Below the pieces are notes generated by a model. It saw only the letters and a program-made list of their open reading frames with translations. It searched no databases and had not been told where the DNA came from. A stretch of DNA of 58,787 nt from Prolixibacteraceae bacterium (lineage in GTDB: Bacteria > Bacteroidota > Bacteroidia > Bacteroidales > Prolixibacteraceae). Each line of letters begins with the position of its first letter. Within the stretch, counting starts at the first letter, position 1. The position numbers and the translations under genes were made by a program. Shown here in pieces: positions 20,901 to 29,657 of this stretch. The stretch is from NCBI GenBank assembly GCA_019163175.1, contig JAFLKN010000040.1, forward strand, positions 1 to 58,787, read 5' to 3'.

Positions 20901-21687
20901 TAAATATAAAGGTGTTGGCAGGACTTATTTTATTTTGGAACAGAAAGCTTCGGATAAGAAACTTGTAAAAAAGGTTCCTCTGGCAACCGATTGGTACCTG
21001 AATCCTAACGTGCTTTCATTTAATTGCAATCCACAGCAAAAGGGTCAATTTGGCTGGTATCGTTTTGAAGCGCCTCCAGGTGCACAGGTGATGTATATTC
21101 CCGCTGTTTCGAAACCAGAAGTTTGGGTAGCAGGAGAAAAAGTGAGATGCCAGGCCGGAAAATTACAGACAGTCAGATTGGCCGACCCAAGTCTGCCGAT
21201 ATGGAAAATCGACTTTCCAAAGGGGGAAAAGGAGTCGGCAGTAGTTGCTGTGAGGCTGGAACAAACTGCCGGTTTATTTGGCGGAGCAGCCATTCCCGAG
21301 CCTATTGTTTTTGAATGTGGAAAAGGAACGATTCAGTTGGAAGATCTCCGTGATAACAAATCACTGCAAACCTATTCCGGTGGAATGTGGTATCGCAAAA
21401 CAATCACGATTACCACTGAGCAAATAAAATCTAAGCATATCTTGCTAGATCTGGGAAAAGTGGTGGCTTCGGCAGAAGTATCTGTAAATGGTAAATCTGT
21501 TGGGGCACGAATTGCTTCACCATGGAGATTTGATCTTTCAGATAAAGTAAAAGCCGGAGAAAATCGTATTGAGGTTCTGGTTTATAATACCCTTGGTAAT
21601 CATTACCTGAATACACCGTCCCAATACGTCGGTCGGATAAATTCAGGTTTGATCGGGCCGGTTACGCTTGAGTTCCATTCAAAATAA
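17998..21687 (+). CDS. Large GH106-like secreted glycoside hydrolase (putative alpha-L-rhamnosidase)
   Basis: I place the start at ATG 17998 (1229 residues) because MKHKFGLFLIISTMFLSLNA is a clean signal peptide; the earlier ATG 17944 lies in a tandem repeat. The mature protein opens with the GH106-type pattern: a residue group around FFWWVGDTLT, then WEMDQLKGRGITGLQVNY, a WKLFGWFLKEAKKRDM helix and VSLSDYT. A central region holds LEGFHSSEWG and GHNLLSLHGLYYT, and the C-terminal part is beta-sandwich with VSVNGKSVGARIASPWRFDL and GRINSGLIGPVTLEF. GH106 enzymes of this length cleave alpha-L-rhamnosides in pectins. The match is by pattern memory; a related uncharacterised family is the main alternative. 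GH78 rhamnosidases follow directly. Confidence 0.65.
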   Translation: MKHKFGLFLIISTMFLSLNAQNTPKLPPGFPDHSPDLDVLPGFKTPPKGYGEVSFFWWVGDTLTHDRLIWEMDQLKGRGITGLQVNYCHTDKGGALTYSSQPALFSPKWWKLFGWFLKEAKKRDMSVSLSDYTLGKAGQGWFVDEMLKENQNYGSKLEIRQFDVKDNANFKTPMSEEVLTAIAYPNVNGTLSSSVSIDLKSNIKNEELAWKAPSGDWKIIVIYRKTVKTSFDPMNPLSGRKVIEKFYQRFEDHCPGESGKGLNFFFSDELQFGIKGFLWNDQFASEFNKRKGYDILPELPNLFADIGPRSYKIRLDYNDVMVSLSEEGFFKPIYEWHTKRGMLFGCDHGGRGRDVTEFGDYFRTQRWMSGPGCDQPRLLRDVVKNKVASSIAHLYERPRTWLEGFHSSEWGTSSEEVADATFANFAMGHNLLSLHGLYYTTHGSWWEWAAPDNHFRQPYWANMGDFLKCSERLSYLLSQGYHRCDVAMVYPVAPVEANLKGTVSVNTAFDIARDIYPAGIDFDFMDFESLDRCQIRDKELNVSGEKYKVLVLPAMSAVRYSTIEKALDFYRSGGIVIAVGALPEASDRIGGNDQKIQAMISEMFGITSADEQDTTKTYSRKSASGGTGIFIHNPLEVKKIVASLIQPDFKVLSGNQTSNILHRKVGDRDLYFVYGLPKGTKCFFRCSGKVEIWNSWTGEVKSLKVSAVSETGTTITLPLEKNEPQLIVFSPGKPEIETATSMNEKTEELVIDNKWEFELKPTLDNKFGDYRLPAFDGKLGVEVWKMKFAPETGANFDWQKSEFDDSKWADASVSFGQQFWKLGPFSADVDLSGLEDNLQTIKLVDASQPVELNGKKYFWQPYEFSWHWGLKDDAGHQGYHGLKGEINNELFSFGIINRPSKLMPVYPLVAEPEGTVYYLWSAVVSPLQQQVEIKKGGLLPVSVWVNQKGVELKKQEVGLQTGTNPVLLKYKGVGRTYFILEQKASDKKLVKKVPLATDWYLNPNVLSFNCNPQQKGQFGWYRFEAPPGAQVMYIPAVSKPEVWVAGEKVRCQAGKLQTVRLADPSLPIWKIDFPKGEKESAVVAVRLEQTAGLFGGAAIPEPIVFECGKGTIQLEDLRDNKSLQTYSGGMWYRKTITITTEQIKSKHILLDLGKVVASAEVSVNGKSVGARIASPWRFDLSDKVKAGENRIEVLVYNTLGNHYLNTPSQYVGRINSGLIGPVTLEFHSK

Positions 21688-21709
21688 TAATAAATTGATT
21701 CTAAGCGAT

Positions 21710-24679
21710 ATGAAATGCATTAACAAACTAACATTCCTAACATTTGCCGTTCTGCTGCTAACGTCGCTGGCCGCGCTTCAAGCCGCCGGTCCGGCGAACC
21801 TGCGCTGCGAGTTTCGCGTGAATCCTCTTGGCATTGACGCATCGCGACCCCGGCTTAGTTGGGTAATCGAATCGAAAGATAAAGGGTTGCTCCAGACGGC
21901 CTATCAGGTTGTAGTAGATGGAGTCTGGGATACAGGAAAAGTACTATCGGATCAATCGCAGAACGTTGAGTATGGTGGCAAGTCGCTCGTTTCCGGCACG
22001 CGCTACAATTGGAAAGTCCGGGTGTGGGACAATTCCGGAAAAGTTTCCGGTTGGAGTAAACCTGCAATGTGGACTATGGGGCTGATGAAGCCAGAAGACT
22101 GGACGGCGCGATGGATCAGCACGGAGATGGAGGAACAGGTGGCTCCCCCGAAAGCTGGTGGAAATTTGAAAATTCTCAAGGCGACCTATATCGTTCGCGA
22201 TGGGTCGGGATCGTCCGATGTGACAGGGAAGATTTCCTCTTTGGTAAAAGATGGCGTTTTGAACTTTAGAGTTTCATCCATTATACTCAGCGGGGATTCG
22301 GCAATGAAATATCTGAAGAATCTTGTGGTCGAGTATGAACTAGATGGCAATCGAGGCACCACCAGTGCATTAGAATCTGAACGGATGGTCATTCCCACGC
22401 CCCCCGCGTCACAACCAAAACCCTTAGACGAGCCTTTTGTCAGGAGGGAATTTGATCTTGCAGCAGTCCCTACAACCGCCCTGGCGACAGTCAATGTGAT
22501 GGGATTCTATGAGCTGTATGTGAATGGGAAAAAGGTGGGTCCGAATGTGATGGGACCGGCACTTTCGGACTACCAAAAGCGTTCGCTGTACGAAACCTAC
22601 GACCTCACGCCCTACCTGCAGAAAGGCCGCAACTGCATAGGGCTGTGGCTCAGTCGGGGCTGGTATTTGAAAACAAAGATCGACCGCAATCCCAACCCCT
22701 CTGTACAGCATAATACAGCGATTGCCCGGATGCAGCTCGATTTGATCGTGGACGGCCTCCCACAGCGGATTGCCACAGACGGCAAATGGCGCTGCAAATC
22801 AAGCGGACGTAGCCTGATTGGCCCATGGAGTTGGAATAAAATGGGCGGGGAGCTGGTGGATGCGCGCCAGGACGACCCTCGCTGGTCCGATCCAGAAGTA
22901 ACTAACGGTGATTGGTATCCGGTCAAAGAGGTTACTGCCCGTGCGATTCCAGCCGATGCCCAGAAATGTCCGCCCATGCGCGTACTGAAAACCATACCGG
23001 CGATTTCCTGCACCAAACTTGCTGACGGAAAATATCGGCTGGATTTCGGAACCGAACTTACTGGTTGGTTCAAGCTGCGCATGCGTGGACAGGCTGCCGG
23101 TGACACCATCACCATCCAATACGCCGACAAGCTCGAGCGGCTGCAAACCTACAATCAGATGGACCGTTTTATTTGCGCGGGCAAGCATATGGATGAATTT
23201 TGTTCTAAGTTCAACTACCACGGGTTTCATTGGGCAATCATCGAAGGACTTTCAGAGGCACCGGAACTTGCGGATGCCGAGGCGCAGTCAATCGGTACCG
23301 ACTTTGAAACGAGGGGTGGCTTTGAATGTTCCAGCGAACAACTCAACCGCATGCACGCAGTGAACCTGTGGACCATTCAGTGCCTTAGCCAAAGTGGATA
23401 CTTGTCGGACTGTCCACATCGTGAACGGCTGGGATACGGTGACGGTCAGGTTTCCATAGAGAGCTGTATGATGAATTTCATGATGCATCCATTTTATGAT
23501 AAATGGTCCACCGATTGGTGTGACTTAGCAAATCCTACTACTGGCTATATACCTCACACCGCTCCGCAAGGAATTGGCGGTGGTGGTCCTGGTTGGGGCG
23601 GCGCTGCGCAAGCCCTTACCTGGCGGAACTATCTCTATTATCAGGATACGCTGATTCTGAGGCGTAACCTCGAAGCCTGTCAACGTCATATTGCGGCAAT
23701 TGAAGCCCATGCAAAGGATGGCATAGTCCGAAACTTAGGTGGGACGGGAGCAGGTTTCGTCGGCGACTGGGTTGCGCCCGGGCGTGGAATGGATACCATA
23801 AACCGACCTCCAGCAGATGCGGCAGCGTTGTTTAATAATTGTTACCTGATCTATCTGCGCGAGCAATGGGCGCAAATGGCCGATGTACTCGGGTGGCATG
23901 ATGAAGCGAAAGCCTGCCGTGCAGAAACTGAGTGCCTTCGGCCTCTGATCCACGCAGCTTTCTATAACAAAGACAAACAACTCTACGCTCTTGACGAACA
24001 ATCCTATTACCTGATGCCGCTCATGACCGGCGTCGTGCCGGAAGAACTGCGTGCAACTATTCAGAACAAACTGGAGGAATGCATCCAGGTCACGCGCAAG
24101 GGGCACCTTGATACGGGAATGCTTGGAACCTATTTCCTGATGAATTATCTCATGGAAATTGGGCGCAACGATCTTTTGTGGTTAATGGTTACCCAGAAGG
24201 ACTACCCCGGCTGGGGATACATGCTTGAGCAGGGTGCCACCACCTGGTGGGAGCAGTGGAATGGCTATTGGTCTCAGATTCATTCGTGCTTCACATCTTT
24301 GGACGGTTGGTTTTATCAAGGTTTGGCCGGAATTCGTCCAGACAAATCGGACCCCGGATTCAAGAAGATCATCATAAAACCCGCTGTGGTTGGCGACCTG
24401 ACATGGGTGAAATGTTATCACGACTCCCCCTACGGTCGCATAGTCAGCAACTGGAAACTCGAGGGTCAGAAGTTGACAATGGAAGTAACAATTCCCGCCA
24501 ACACGACTGCCACTGTCTATGTCCCGGCCAACGATGCTACCGGAGTGACCGAGTCAGGCAAACTCGCCGCCAAGGCAGTTGACGTTAAATTCCTGCGTAT
24601 GGAAAACAACACTGCTGTCTATGCTGTCGGTTCAGGATCTTACCAGTTTCAATCCGATTTGCCAGAAGCCGTCAAATAA
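21710..24679 (+). CDS. GH78 alpha-L-rhamnosidase, copy 1, with extra N-terminal module
   Basis: Start ATG 21710 (989 residues) is chosen because the signal peptide (MKCINKLTFLTFAVLLLTSL) begins there; an upstream in-frame ATG at 21668 overlaps the preceding gene. Domain order: an Fn3-like Bac_rhamnosid_N region with DASRPRLSWVIES, jelly-roll domains (VNVMGFYELYVNGKKVGPN), an (alpha/alpha)6 catalytic barrel and a C-terminal beta domain. The catalytic acidic motif is SDCPHRERLGYGDGQ with Asp567 and Glu572. Compared with copy 2 it has about 85 extra residues, at roughly 145-230, containing KILKATYIVRDG and KNLVVEYELDGN. Base composition is clearly richer in G+C than the flanking genes. It should release terminal alpha-L-rhamnose in the periplasm or outside the cell. 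Confidence 0.92.
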   Translation: MKCINKLTFLTFAVLLLTSLAALQAAGPANLRCEFRVNPLGIDASRPRLSWVIESKDKGLLQTAYQVVVDGVWDTGKVLSDQSQNVEYGGKSLVSGTRYNWKVRVWDNSGKVSGWSKPAMWTMGLMKPEDWTARWISTEMEEQVAPPKAGGNLKILKATYIVRDGSGSSDVTGKISSLVKDGVLNFRVSSIILSGDSAMKYLKNLVVEYELDGNRGTTSALESERMVIPTPPASQPKPLDEPFVRREFDLAAVPTTALATVNVMGFYELYVNGKKVGPNVMGPALSDYQKRSLYETYDLTPYLQKGRNCIGLWLSRGWYLKTKIDRNPNPSVQHNTAIARMQLDLIVDGLPQRIATDGKWRCKSSGRSLIGPWSWNKMGGELVDARQDDPRWSDPEVTNGDWYPVKEVTARAIPADAQKCPPMRVLKTIPAISCTKLADGKYRLDFGTELTGWFKLRMRGQAAGDTITIQYADKLERLQTYNQMDRFICAGKHMDEFCSKFNYHGFHWAIIEGLSEAPELADAEAQSIGTDFETRGGFECSSEQLNRMHAVNLWTIQCLSQSGYLSDCPHRERLGYGDGQVSIESCMMNFMMHPFYDKWSTDWCDLANPTTGYIPHTAPQGIGGGGPGWGGAAQALTWRNYLYYQDTLILRRNLEACQRHIAAIEAHAKDGIVRNLGGTGAGFVGDWVAPGRGMDTINRPPADAAALFNNCYLIYLREQWAQMADVLGWHDEAKACRAETECLRPLIHAAFYNKDKQLYALDEQSYYLMPLMTGVVPEELRATIQNKLEECIQVTRKGHLDTGMLGTYFLMNYLMEIGRNDLLWLMVTQKDYPGWGYMLEQGATTWWEQWNGYWSQIHSCFTSLDGWFYQGLAGIRPDKSDPGFKKIIIKPAVVGDLTWVKCYHDSPYGRIVSNWKLEGQKLTMEVTIPANTTATVYVPANDATGVTESGKLAAKAVDVKFLRMENNTAVYAVGSGSYQFQSDLPEAVK
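23967..24459. repeat. 493-bp tract identical to 26704-27196 (GH78 copy 1 side)
   Basis: Read against copy 2, this stretch shows no difference over 493 bases, bounded by A/G at 23966 and C/T at 24460. The parts of the genes on either side differ at many silent and non-silent sites. It encodes the end of the catalytic barrel and the start of the C-terminal domain. Such a sharply bounded identical tract in otherwise diverged tandem genes is typical of gene conversion. Confidence 0.85.
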
Positions 24680-24698
24680 AGCACAAAAGAAAAGCGAT

Positions 24699-27431
24699 AT
24701 GCTACATATTAATAAACTAACATTCCTAACATTGGCCGTTCTGCTGCTAACGTCGTTGGCCGCGCTTCAAGCTGCCGGTCCGGCGAATCTACGCTGCGAG
24801 TTCCGTGTGAATCCGCTTGGCATTGACGCATCCCGACCCCGGCTTAGTTGGGTAATCGAATCGAAAGATAAAGGGGTGCTCCAGACGGCCTATCAGGTTG
24901 TAGTCGATGGAGTCTGGGATTCCGGGAAAGTCCCTTCCGATAAATCGCAGAATATTGAATATGGCGGCAAGCCGCTCGTTTCCGGCACGCGCTATGATTG
25001 GAAAGTTCGCCTGTGGGACAATTCGGGTAAAGTTTCGGGGTGGAGCAAACCAGCGTGGTGGATCATGGGAATGCTGAAACCGGAAGATTGGACGGCACAA
25101 TGGATCAGCACGGAGATGGAGGAACAAGCCGTTCCCACGCCCCCCGCGTCACAGCCGAAACCCCTCGATGAGCCTTATGTCAGGCGGGAATTCGATCTTG
25201 CAGCTATCCCCACATCTGCTCTGGCGACTGTCAATGTGATGGGATTCTATGAGCTGTATGTGAATGGAAAGAAAGTAGGGACCAATGTGATGGGACCCGC
25301 TCTTTCGAACTATGGTAAACGTTCACTCTACGAAACCTACGACCTCACGCCCTACCTGCAGAAAGGCCGTAACTGCATTGGGATGTGGCTCAGCCGGGGT
25401 TGGTATTGGAAAGTGCTCGACGGTCGGCCTAACCCCAACGTGCAACACGAAACCGCGATTGCCCGGATGCAGCTCGATTTGATCGTGGACGGCCACCTGC
25501 AGCGGATTGCCACGGACGGTGAATGGCGCTGCAAATCAAGCGGACGTAGCCTGCTTGGCCCATGGAGTTGGAACAAAATGGGCGGGGAGCTGGTGGATGC
25601 ACGCCAGGACGACCCCCATTGGGCAGATCCTGACGCAACTTACGGCGATTGGTATCCTGTCAAAGAGGCTGCTGCCCTTTCGATTCCGGCCGATGCCCAG
25701 AAATGTCCGCCTATGCGCATACTGAAAACCATACCGGCGATTTCCTGCACCAAACTCGCTGACGGAAAATATCAGCTGGATTTCGGAACCGAACTTACCG
25801 GTTGGCTCAAGCTACGTGTACGCGGGCAGGAGGCAGGCGACACCATCACCATCCAATACGCCGACAAGCTTGATCGTTTGCAGACATACAATCAAATGGA
25901 CCGTTTCATTTGCGGGGGCAAGTCAGGAGAAGAGTTTTGTTCTAAGTTCAACTACCATGGATTCCGTTGGGCAATCGTGGAAGGACTTATCACAGCACCG
26001 GAGCTTGCGGATGCCGGGGCGGAGTTGATAGGCACTGACTTTGAAACGCGCGGTGGTTTTGAATGTTCCAGCGAACAACTCAACCGCATGCACGCAGTGA
26101 ACCTGTGGACCATTCAGTGTCTGAGCCAAAGCGGATATTTATCGGACTGTCCGCATCGCGAACGCCTGGGTTACGGTGACGGTCAGGTGTCAATTGAAAG
26201 CTGCATGATGAATTTCATGATGCAGCCATTTTACGGCAAATGGTCCACCGACTGGTTTGATGGGGCTGACCCCGATACTGGCTACATGCCTCACACCGCA
26301 CCGCAATACAAGAGTGGCGGCGGTGGTCCGGCGTGGGGTGGGGCGGGCCAGGCCCTGACCTGGAGGAACTACCTCTATTATCAGGACTCGAGGATTGTGG
26401 AGCGGAATCTTGATGCCTGCCGCCGTCACATCGAGGCCATTGAAACCCACGCGAAAGACGGCGTCGTCCGTGCCTTTGGTGGGCAATGGGATTTCATCGG
26501 CGACTGGGTTCCACCAGGGCGCGGATTGGATACTAAAAACTGGCCGCCCCAATCCGCGGCGGAGTTGTTTAATAACTGTTATCGGCTATATCTGCGCGAG
26601 CAATGGGCGCAAATGGCCGATGTACTCGGGCGGCATGACGAAGCGAAAGCCTGCCGTGCAGAAACGGAGCGCCTTCGGCCTTTGATCCACGCAGCTTTCT
26701 ATGACAAAGACAAACAACTCTACGCTCTTGACGAACAATCCTATTACCTGATGCCGCTCATGACCGGCGTCGTGCCGGAAGAACTGCGTGCAACTATTCA
26801 GAACAAACTGGAGGAATGCATCCAGGTCACGCGCAAGGGGCACCTTGATACGGGAATGCTTGGAACCTATTTCCTGATGAATTATCTCATGGAAATTGGG
26901 CGCAACGATCTTTTGTGGTTAATGGTTACCCAGAAGGACTACCCCGGCTGGGGATACATGCTTGAGCAGGGTGCCACCACCTGGTGGGAGCAGTGGAATG
27001 GCTATTGGTCTCAGATTCATTCGTGCTTCACATCTTTGGACGGTTGGTTTTATCAAGGTTTGGCCGGAATTCGTCCAGACAAATCGGACCCCGGATTCAA
27101 GAAGATCATCATAAAACCCGCTGTGGTTGGCGACCTGACATGGGTGAAATGTTATCACGACTCCCCCTACGGTCGCATAGTCAGCAACTGGAAACTTGAG
27201 GGTCAGAAGTTGACAATGGAAGTCACCATTCCCGCCAATACGACTGCCACCGTCTATGTTCCTGCGGAGGAGCCAGCAGGGGTTACCGAATCCGGAAAGC
27301 CGGTCAATAAAGCGAAAGGTCTCAAATTGCTGCGTATGGAGAACGGCGCCGCCGTCTATGCCGTCGGTTCGGGAACCTATAGATTTGAGTCCCCATTGCG
27401 TTCAACTCAAGGTAATACTATACACCAATGA
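24699..27431 (+). CDS. GH78 alpha-L-rhamnosidase, copy 2
   Basis: Start ATG 24699 (910 residues) matches the signal peptide MLHINKLTFLTLAVLLLTSL; the open frame continues upstream into the copy-1 coding region and is not real there. Same domain order as copy 1 (RLSWVIES, VNVMGFYELYVNGKKVGTN, catalytic SDCPHRERLGYGDGQ with Asp483 and Glu488, barrel, C-terminal beta domain). The ~85-residue module between STEMEEQ and PTPPASQPKPLDEP is missing. The tail is different from copy 1 (ends RSTQGNTIHQ). Its TGA stop overlaps the ATG of the GH106 remnant at 27428 (ATGA), showing an operon junction in the source DNA. Like copy 1 it is G+C-rich relative to its neighbours. Confidence 0.92.
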   Translation: MLHINKLTFLTLAVLLLTSLAALQAAGPANLRCEFRVNPLGIDASRPRLSWVIESKDKGVLQTAYQVVVDGVWDSGKVPSDKSQNIEYGGKPLVSGTRYDWKVRLWDNSGKVSGWSKPAWWIMGMLKPEDWTAQWISTEMEEQAVPTPPASQPKPLDEPYVRREFDLAAIPTSALATVNVMGFYELYVNGKKVGTNVMGPALSNYGKRSLYETYDLTPYLQKGRNCIGMWLSRGWYWKVLDGRPNPNVQHETAIARMQLDLIVDGHLQRIATDGEWRCKSSGRSLLGPWSWNKMGGELVDARQDDPHWADPDATYGDWYPVKEAAALSIPADAQKCPPMRILKTIPAISCTKLADGKYQLDFGTELTGWLKLRVRGQEAGDTITIQYADKLDRLQTYNQMDRFICGGKSGEEFCSKFNYHGFRWAIVEGLITAPELADAGAELIGTDFETRGGFECSSEQLNRMHAVNLWTIQCLSQSGYLSDCPHRERLGYGDGQVSIESCMMNFMMQPFYGKWSTDWFDGADPDTGYMPHTAPQYKSGGGGPAWGGAGQALTWRNYLYYQDSRIVERNLDACRRHIEAIETHAKDGVVRAFGGQWDFIGDWVPPGRGLDTKNWPPQSAAELFNNCYRLYLREQWAQMADVLGRHDEAKACRAETERLRPLIHAAFYDKDKQLYALDEQSYYLMPLMTGVVPEELRATIQNKLEECIQVTRKGHLDTGMLGTYFLMNYLMEIGRNDLLWLMVTQKDYPGWGYMLEQGATTWWEQWNGYWSQIHSCFTSLDGWFYQGLAGIRPDKSDPGFKKIIIKPAVVGDLTWVKCYHDSPYGRIVSNWKLEGQKLTMEVTIPANTTATVYVPAEEPAGVTESGKPVNKAKGLKLLRMENGAAVYAVGSGTYRFESPLRSTQGNTIHQ
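26704..27196. repeat. 493-bp tract identical to 23967-24459 (GH78 copy 2 side)
   Basis: Partner of the identical tract in copy 1, at a spacing of 2737 bases. Identity stops at G26703/A and T27197/C. A direct repeat this long could also recombine and delete one GH78 gene. Confidence 0.85.
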
Positions 27432-27760
27432 AATTGTTTTCAAATGCTGTGATTCACACCAACGAATTGATGATCAATGGCATTTCACAAAATAAATACC
27501 ATATTTATAAGAGATATTTCTTCACAGTGATGGCAGGGTGCATGTGCTGGTTCTTCGCGGCAGCACAGAGCGGAGACCAACTCGTCGATGGCTTTCGGAA
27601 TCCGCCCAATTCTGCGAAGCCTTGGACCTACTGGTTTTGGATCAACGGGAACATTACCCGCGAAAGCATCAAGGCGGATCTGGAGGCGATGGCGCGGGTT
27701 GGCATACATGGCGTGTTGATCATGGAGGTGGCGAAACCGAATCAACCGAATACATTTTGA
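27428..27760 (+). pseudogene. 5' fragment of a GH106-type alpha-L-rhamnosidase gene, cut at the 27742 junction
   Basis: The frame starts at ATG 27428, overlapping the GH78 stop, and encodes a hydrophobic leader and then the GH106 N-terminal pattern: DGFRNPPNSAKPWTYWFWIN, GNITRESIKADLEAM and RVGIHGVLIMEV. At about 27741 the sequence switches to FAD-oxidoreductase DNA in another frame and the ORF stops at 27758-27760. Only ~105 of the usual ~1000 or more codons remain, so it cannot make an enzyme. The G+C-rich style matches the two GH78 genes before it, so the fragment arrived or evolved with them. Confidence 0.8.
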
Positions 27761-29577
27761 GTGCTCCTTTATTTTGCGATGCTTCGGGTGATGGAATTGT
27801 TGGATTTAAAGCTGGTGCTTCATTCCGTATGGGAGCTGAAAACAAATCTGAATTTGGCGAAGGATTTACTCCAACCGCTGAATATGGCGAACTTTTGGGC
27901 CACACCATGTATTTCTACAGCAAAGATGCCGGTAAACCGATAAAATACATTGCACCTTCGTTTGCAATAAAGGATATTACCAAAATTCCTAAATTCAGAA
28001 ATATTAAAACCGGTCAAATGGGCTGTAATTTCTGGTGGTTCGAGTTTGGAGGCAGAGGCGATACCATTCACGATACCGAAGAAATTAAATGGGAACTCTG
28101 GAGTGTGATTTACGGAGTTTGGGATTACATTAAAAACTCTGGTAATTTTCCTGAATCTGAAAATCTGACACTCGAATGGGTTGGCACCATACCAGGCAAG
28201 CGCGAAAGCCGCCGTTTCGAAGGCTCTTATATGCTGAAGCAGCAGGATGTCGTTGAACAAACTCATTTTTACGATGCGGTTTCGTATGGTGGTTGGGCTA
28301 TTGATCTACATCCGGCCGATGGTGTTTTTTCCGAACTTCCAAGCTGCAATCAGTATCATTCGAAAGGAATTTACGAAATTCCATACCGCTGTTTTATCAG
28401 CAAAGACATTAAAAACCTGTTCATTGCCGGACGGTTGATAAGCGCTTCGCATGTAGCTTTTGGTTCGACCCGGGTTATGGCTACAGCTGGTCACGGAGGC
28501 CAGGTAATTGGAATGGCTGCAGCTTTGTGTTGTAAATCAGAACTTAATCCTTCTGATTTTATAGATGTTGATAACATCAGAGTTCTTCAGGACAAACTGA
28601 ATGTTGCAGGCCAAAGTATTCCGGGACTGTCGATTGATCAACGTAAAAATCTGGCTGCTTGCGCAAATGTTGAAACTTCAAGCGAGCTGATCGTTGATCT
28701 GCTCCCGTTTGATGGCGACTGGTTTGATTTAGAAACAGCCGCGGGTCAGTTGTTACCACTAAAAAAGGATGTTCAATACAGTTTTGAGGTTTCAGTTGAT
28801 GCCTTTTCGGCAACGGTTTTGGAGGTGGAATTGCAGATTAGTTCCAAAGTATTTAATTACACTCCTGATGTTTTGCTTGAAAAGTTAAGCTTCAATTTGA
28901 TAACGGGAGTTCAAACGGTAAAGGTTCAATTTACAGCTGCATTAAAAGAAGATCAGTATGCCTTTTTGATTTTCAGGCAAAATCCTGATGTGAAGATATG
29001 TTGCAGCGAGAAACGTATTTCCGGTATTGTTTCGGTTTTTAATAAAACCAATCCTGCAGTAAATAACTACGGTAAACAAACCCCTCCTGAAAACAGCGGC
29101 TTCGATTCGTTTGAGTTCTGGTGTCCAGATCGCCGTCCGAAAGGTCAGAATCTGGCGATGATCATTTCTCCAGCTTTGACTTGTTATTCCGCAGAGAATA
29201 TAACAAACGGTTTTACCCGTCCTTACCTGAGTGCAAATGCCTGGGCAGCCGATTGGAGTGACCATAATCCAACATTAACTCTAAAATGGGACGAGCCGAA
29301 AAACATTCATTCGGTAACTCTTTTCCTTGATACTGATTTCGATCACCCAATGGAATCTTCTCAAATGGGGCATCCCGAAGATATCATTCCATTTTGTATT
29401 CAGAATTACAGGATCTGGGACGAGAACGGAATTCTTCTTTTCGAAAAGTCAGACAATCATCAGACGATTAATCGATGGGTTCCTGAAAATGTAGTTGAGA
29501 CCAAACTTTTAACCTTTGAATTTGAACATCCGAATTCGAATGTACCTGCATCAATTTTTGAAATATATATTGATTAA
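27742..29577 (+). pseudogene. Truncated second copy of the FAD-dependent oxidoreductase (lacks the FAD-binding N-terminus)
   Basis: Bases 27742-29577 align without a single gap to 919-2754 of the complete gene (both 1836 bases), at roughly 85-90% identity by eye. The first 148 codons, including the GGGMAG dinucleotide-binding loop, are missing and replaced by the GH106 fragment. The reading frame is still open for all 611 codons and even extends upstream to an ATG at 27538 through unrelated DNA read in a foreign frame. A chimeric protein is possible but would lack FAD binding. Absence of stops or frameshifts suggests that the truncation is recent, that the domain is still used, or that the contig is misjoined here. 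A terminator follows at 29615. Confidence 0.82.
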
Positions 29578-29614
29578 TCATCTTCATTTTAGATTTAGGT
29601 AATTGTTTGAGGTG

Positions 29615-29657
29615 ACCTGGGGGCTGGTTTTTCGGATCAGCCCCTGAGGTTTTTTTT
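29615..29657 (+). terminator. Rho-independent terminator after the truncated oxidoreductase
   Basis: A G+C-rich stem (GGGGGCTG against CAGCCCC, extended by CCT/AGG with a one-base offset) is followed by eight T residues at 29650-29657. It lies 38 bases after the stop at 29577 and is the clearest intrinsic terminator in the window. It separates the upstream genes from the GH97-led block. Confidence 0.85.

Noticed and set aside
24579-24698. In-frame extension of GH78 copy 2 into copy 1
   Set aside because: It overlaps the copy 1 coding end; the signal peptide starts at ATG 24699 just as in copy 1.
27538-27741. Open frame upstream of the oxidoreductase fragment that could be its N-terminus
   Set aside because: It is an out-of-frame reading of the GH106 N-terminus; the GH106 frame at 27428 has clear family motifs and the other has none.
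21710-27741. Transposon or integrative element boundaries around the rhamnosidase island
   Set aside because: I found no transposase, integrase, terminal inverted repeats or target-site duplications at its edges.
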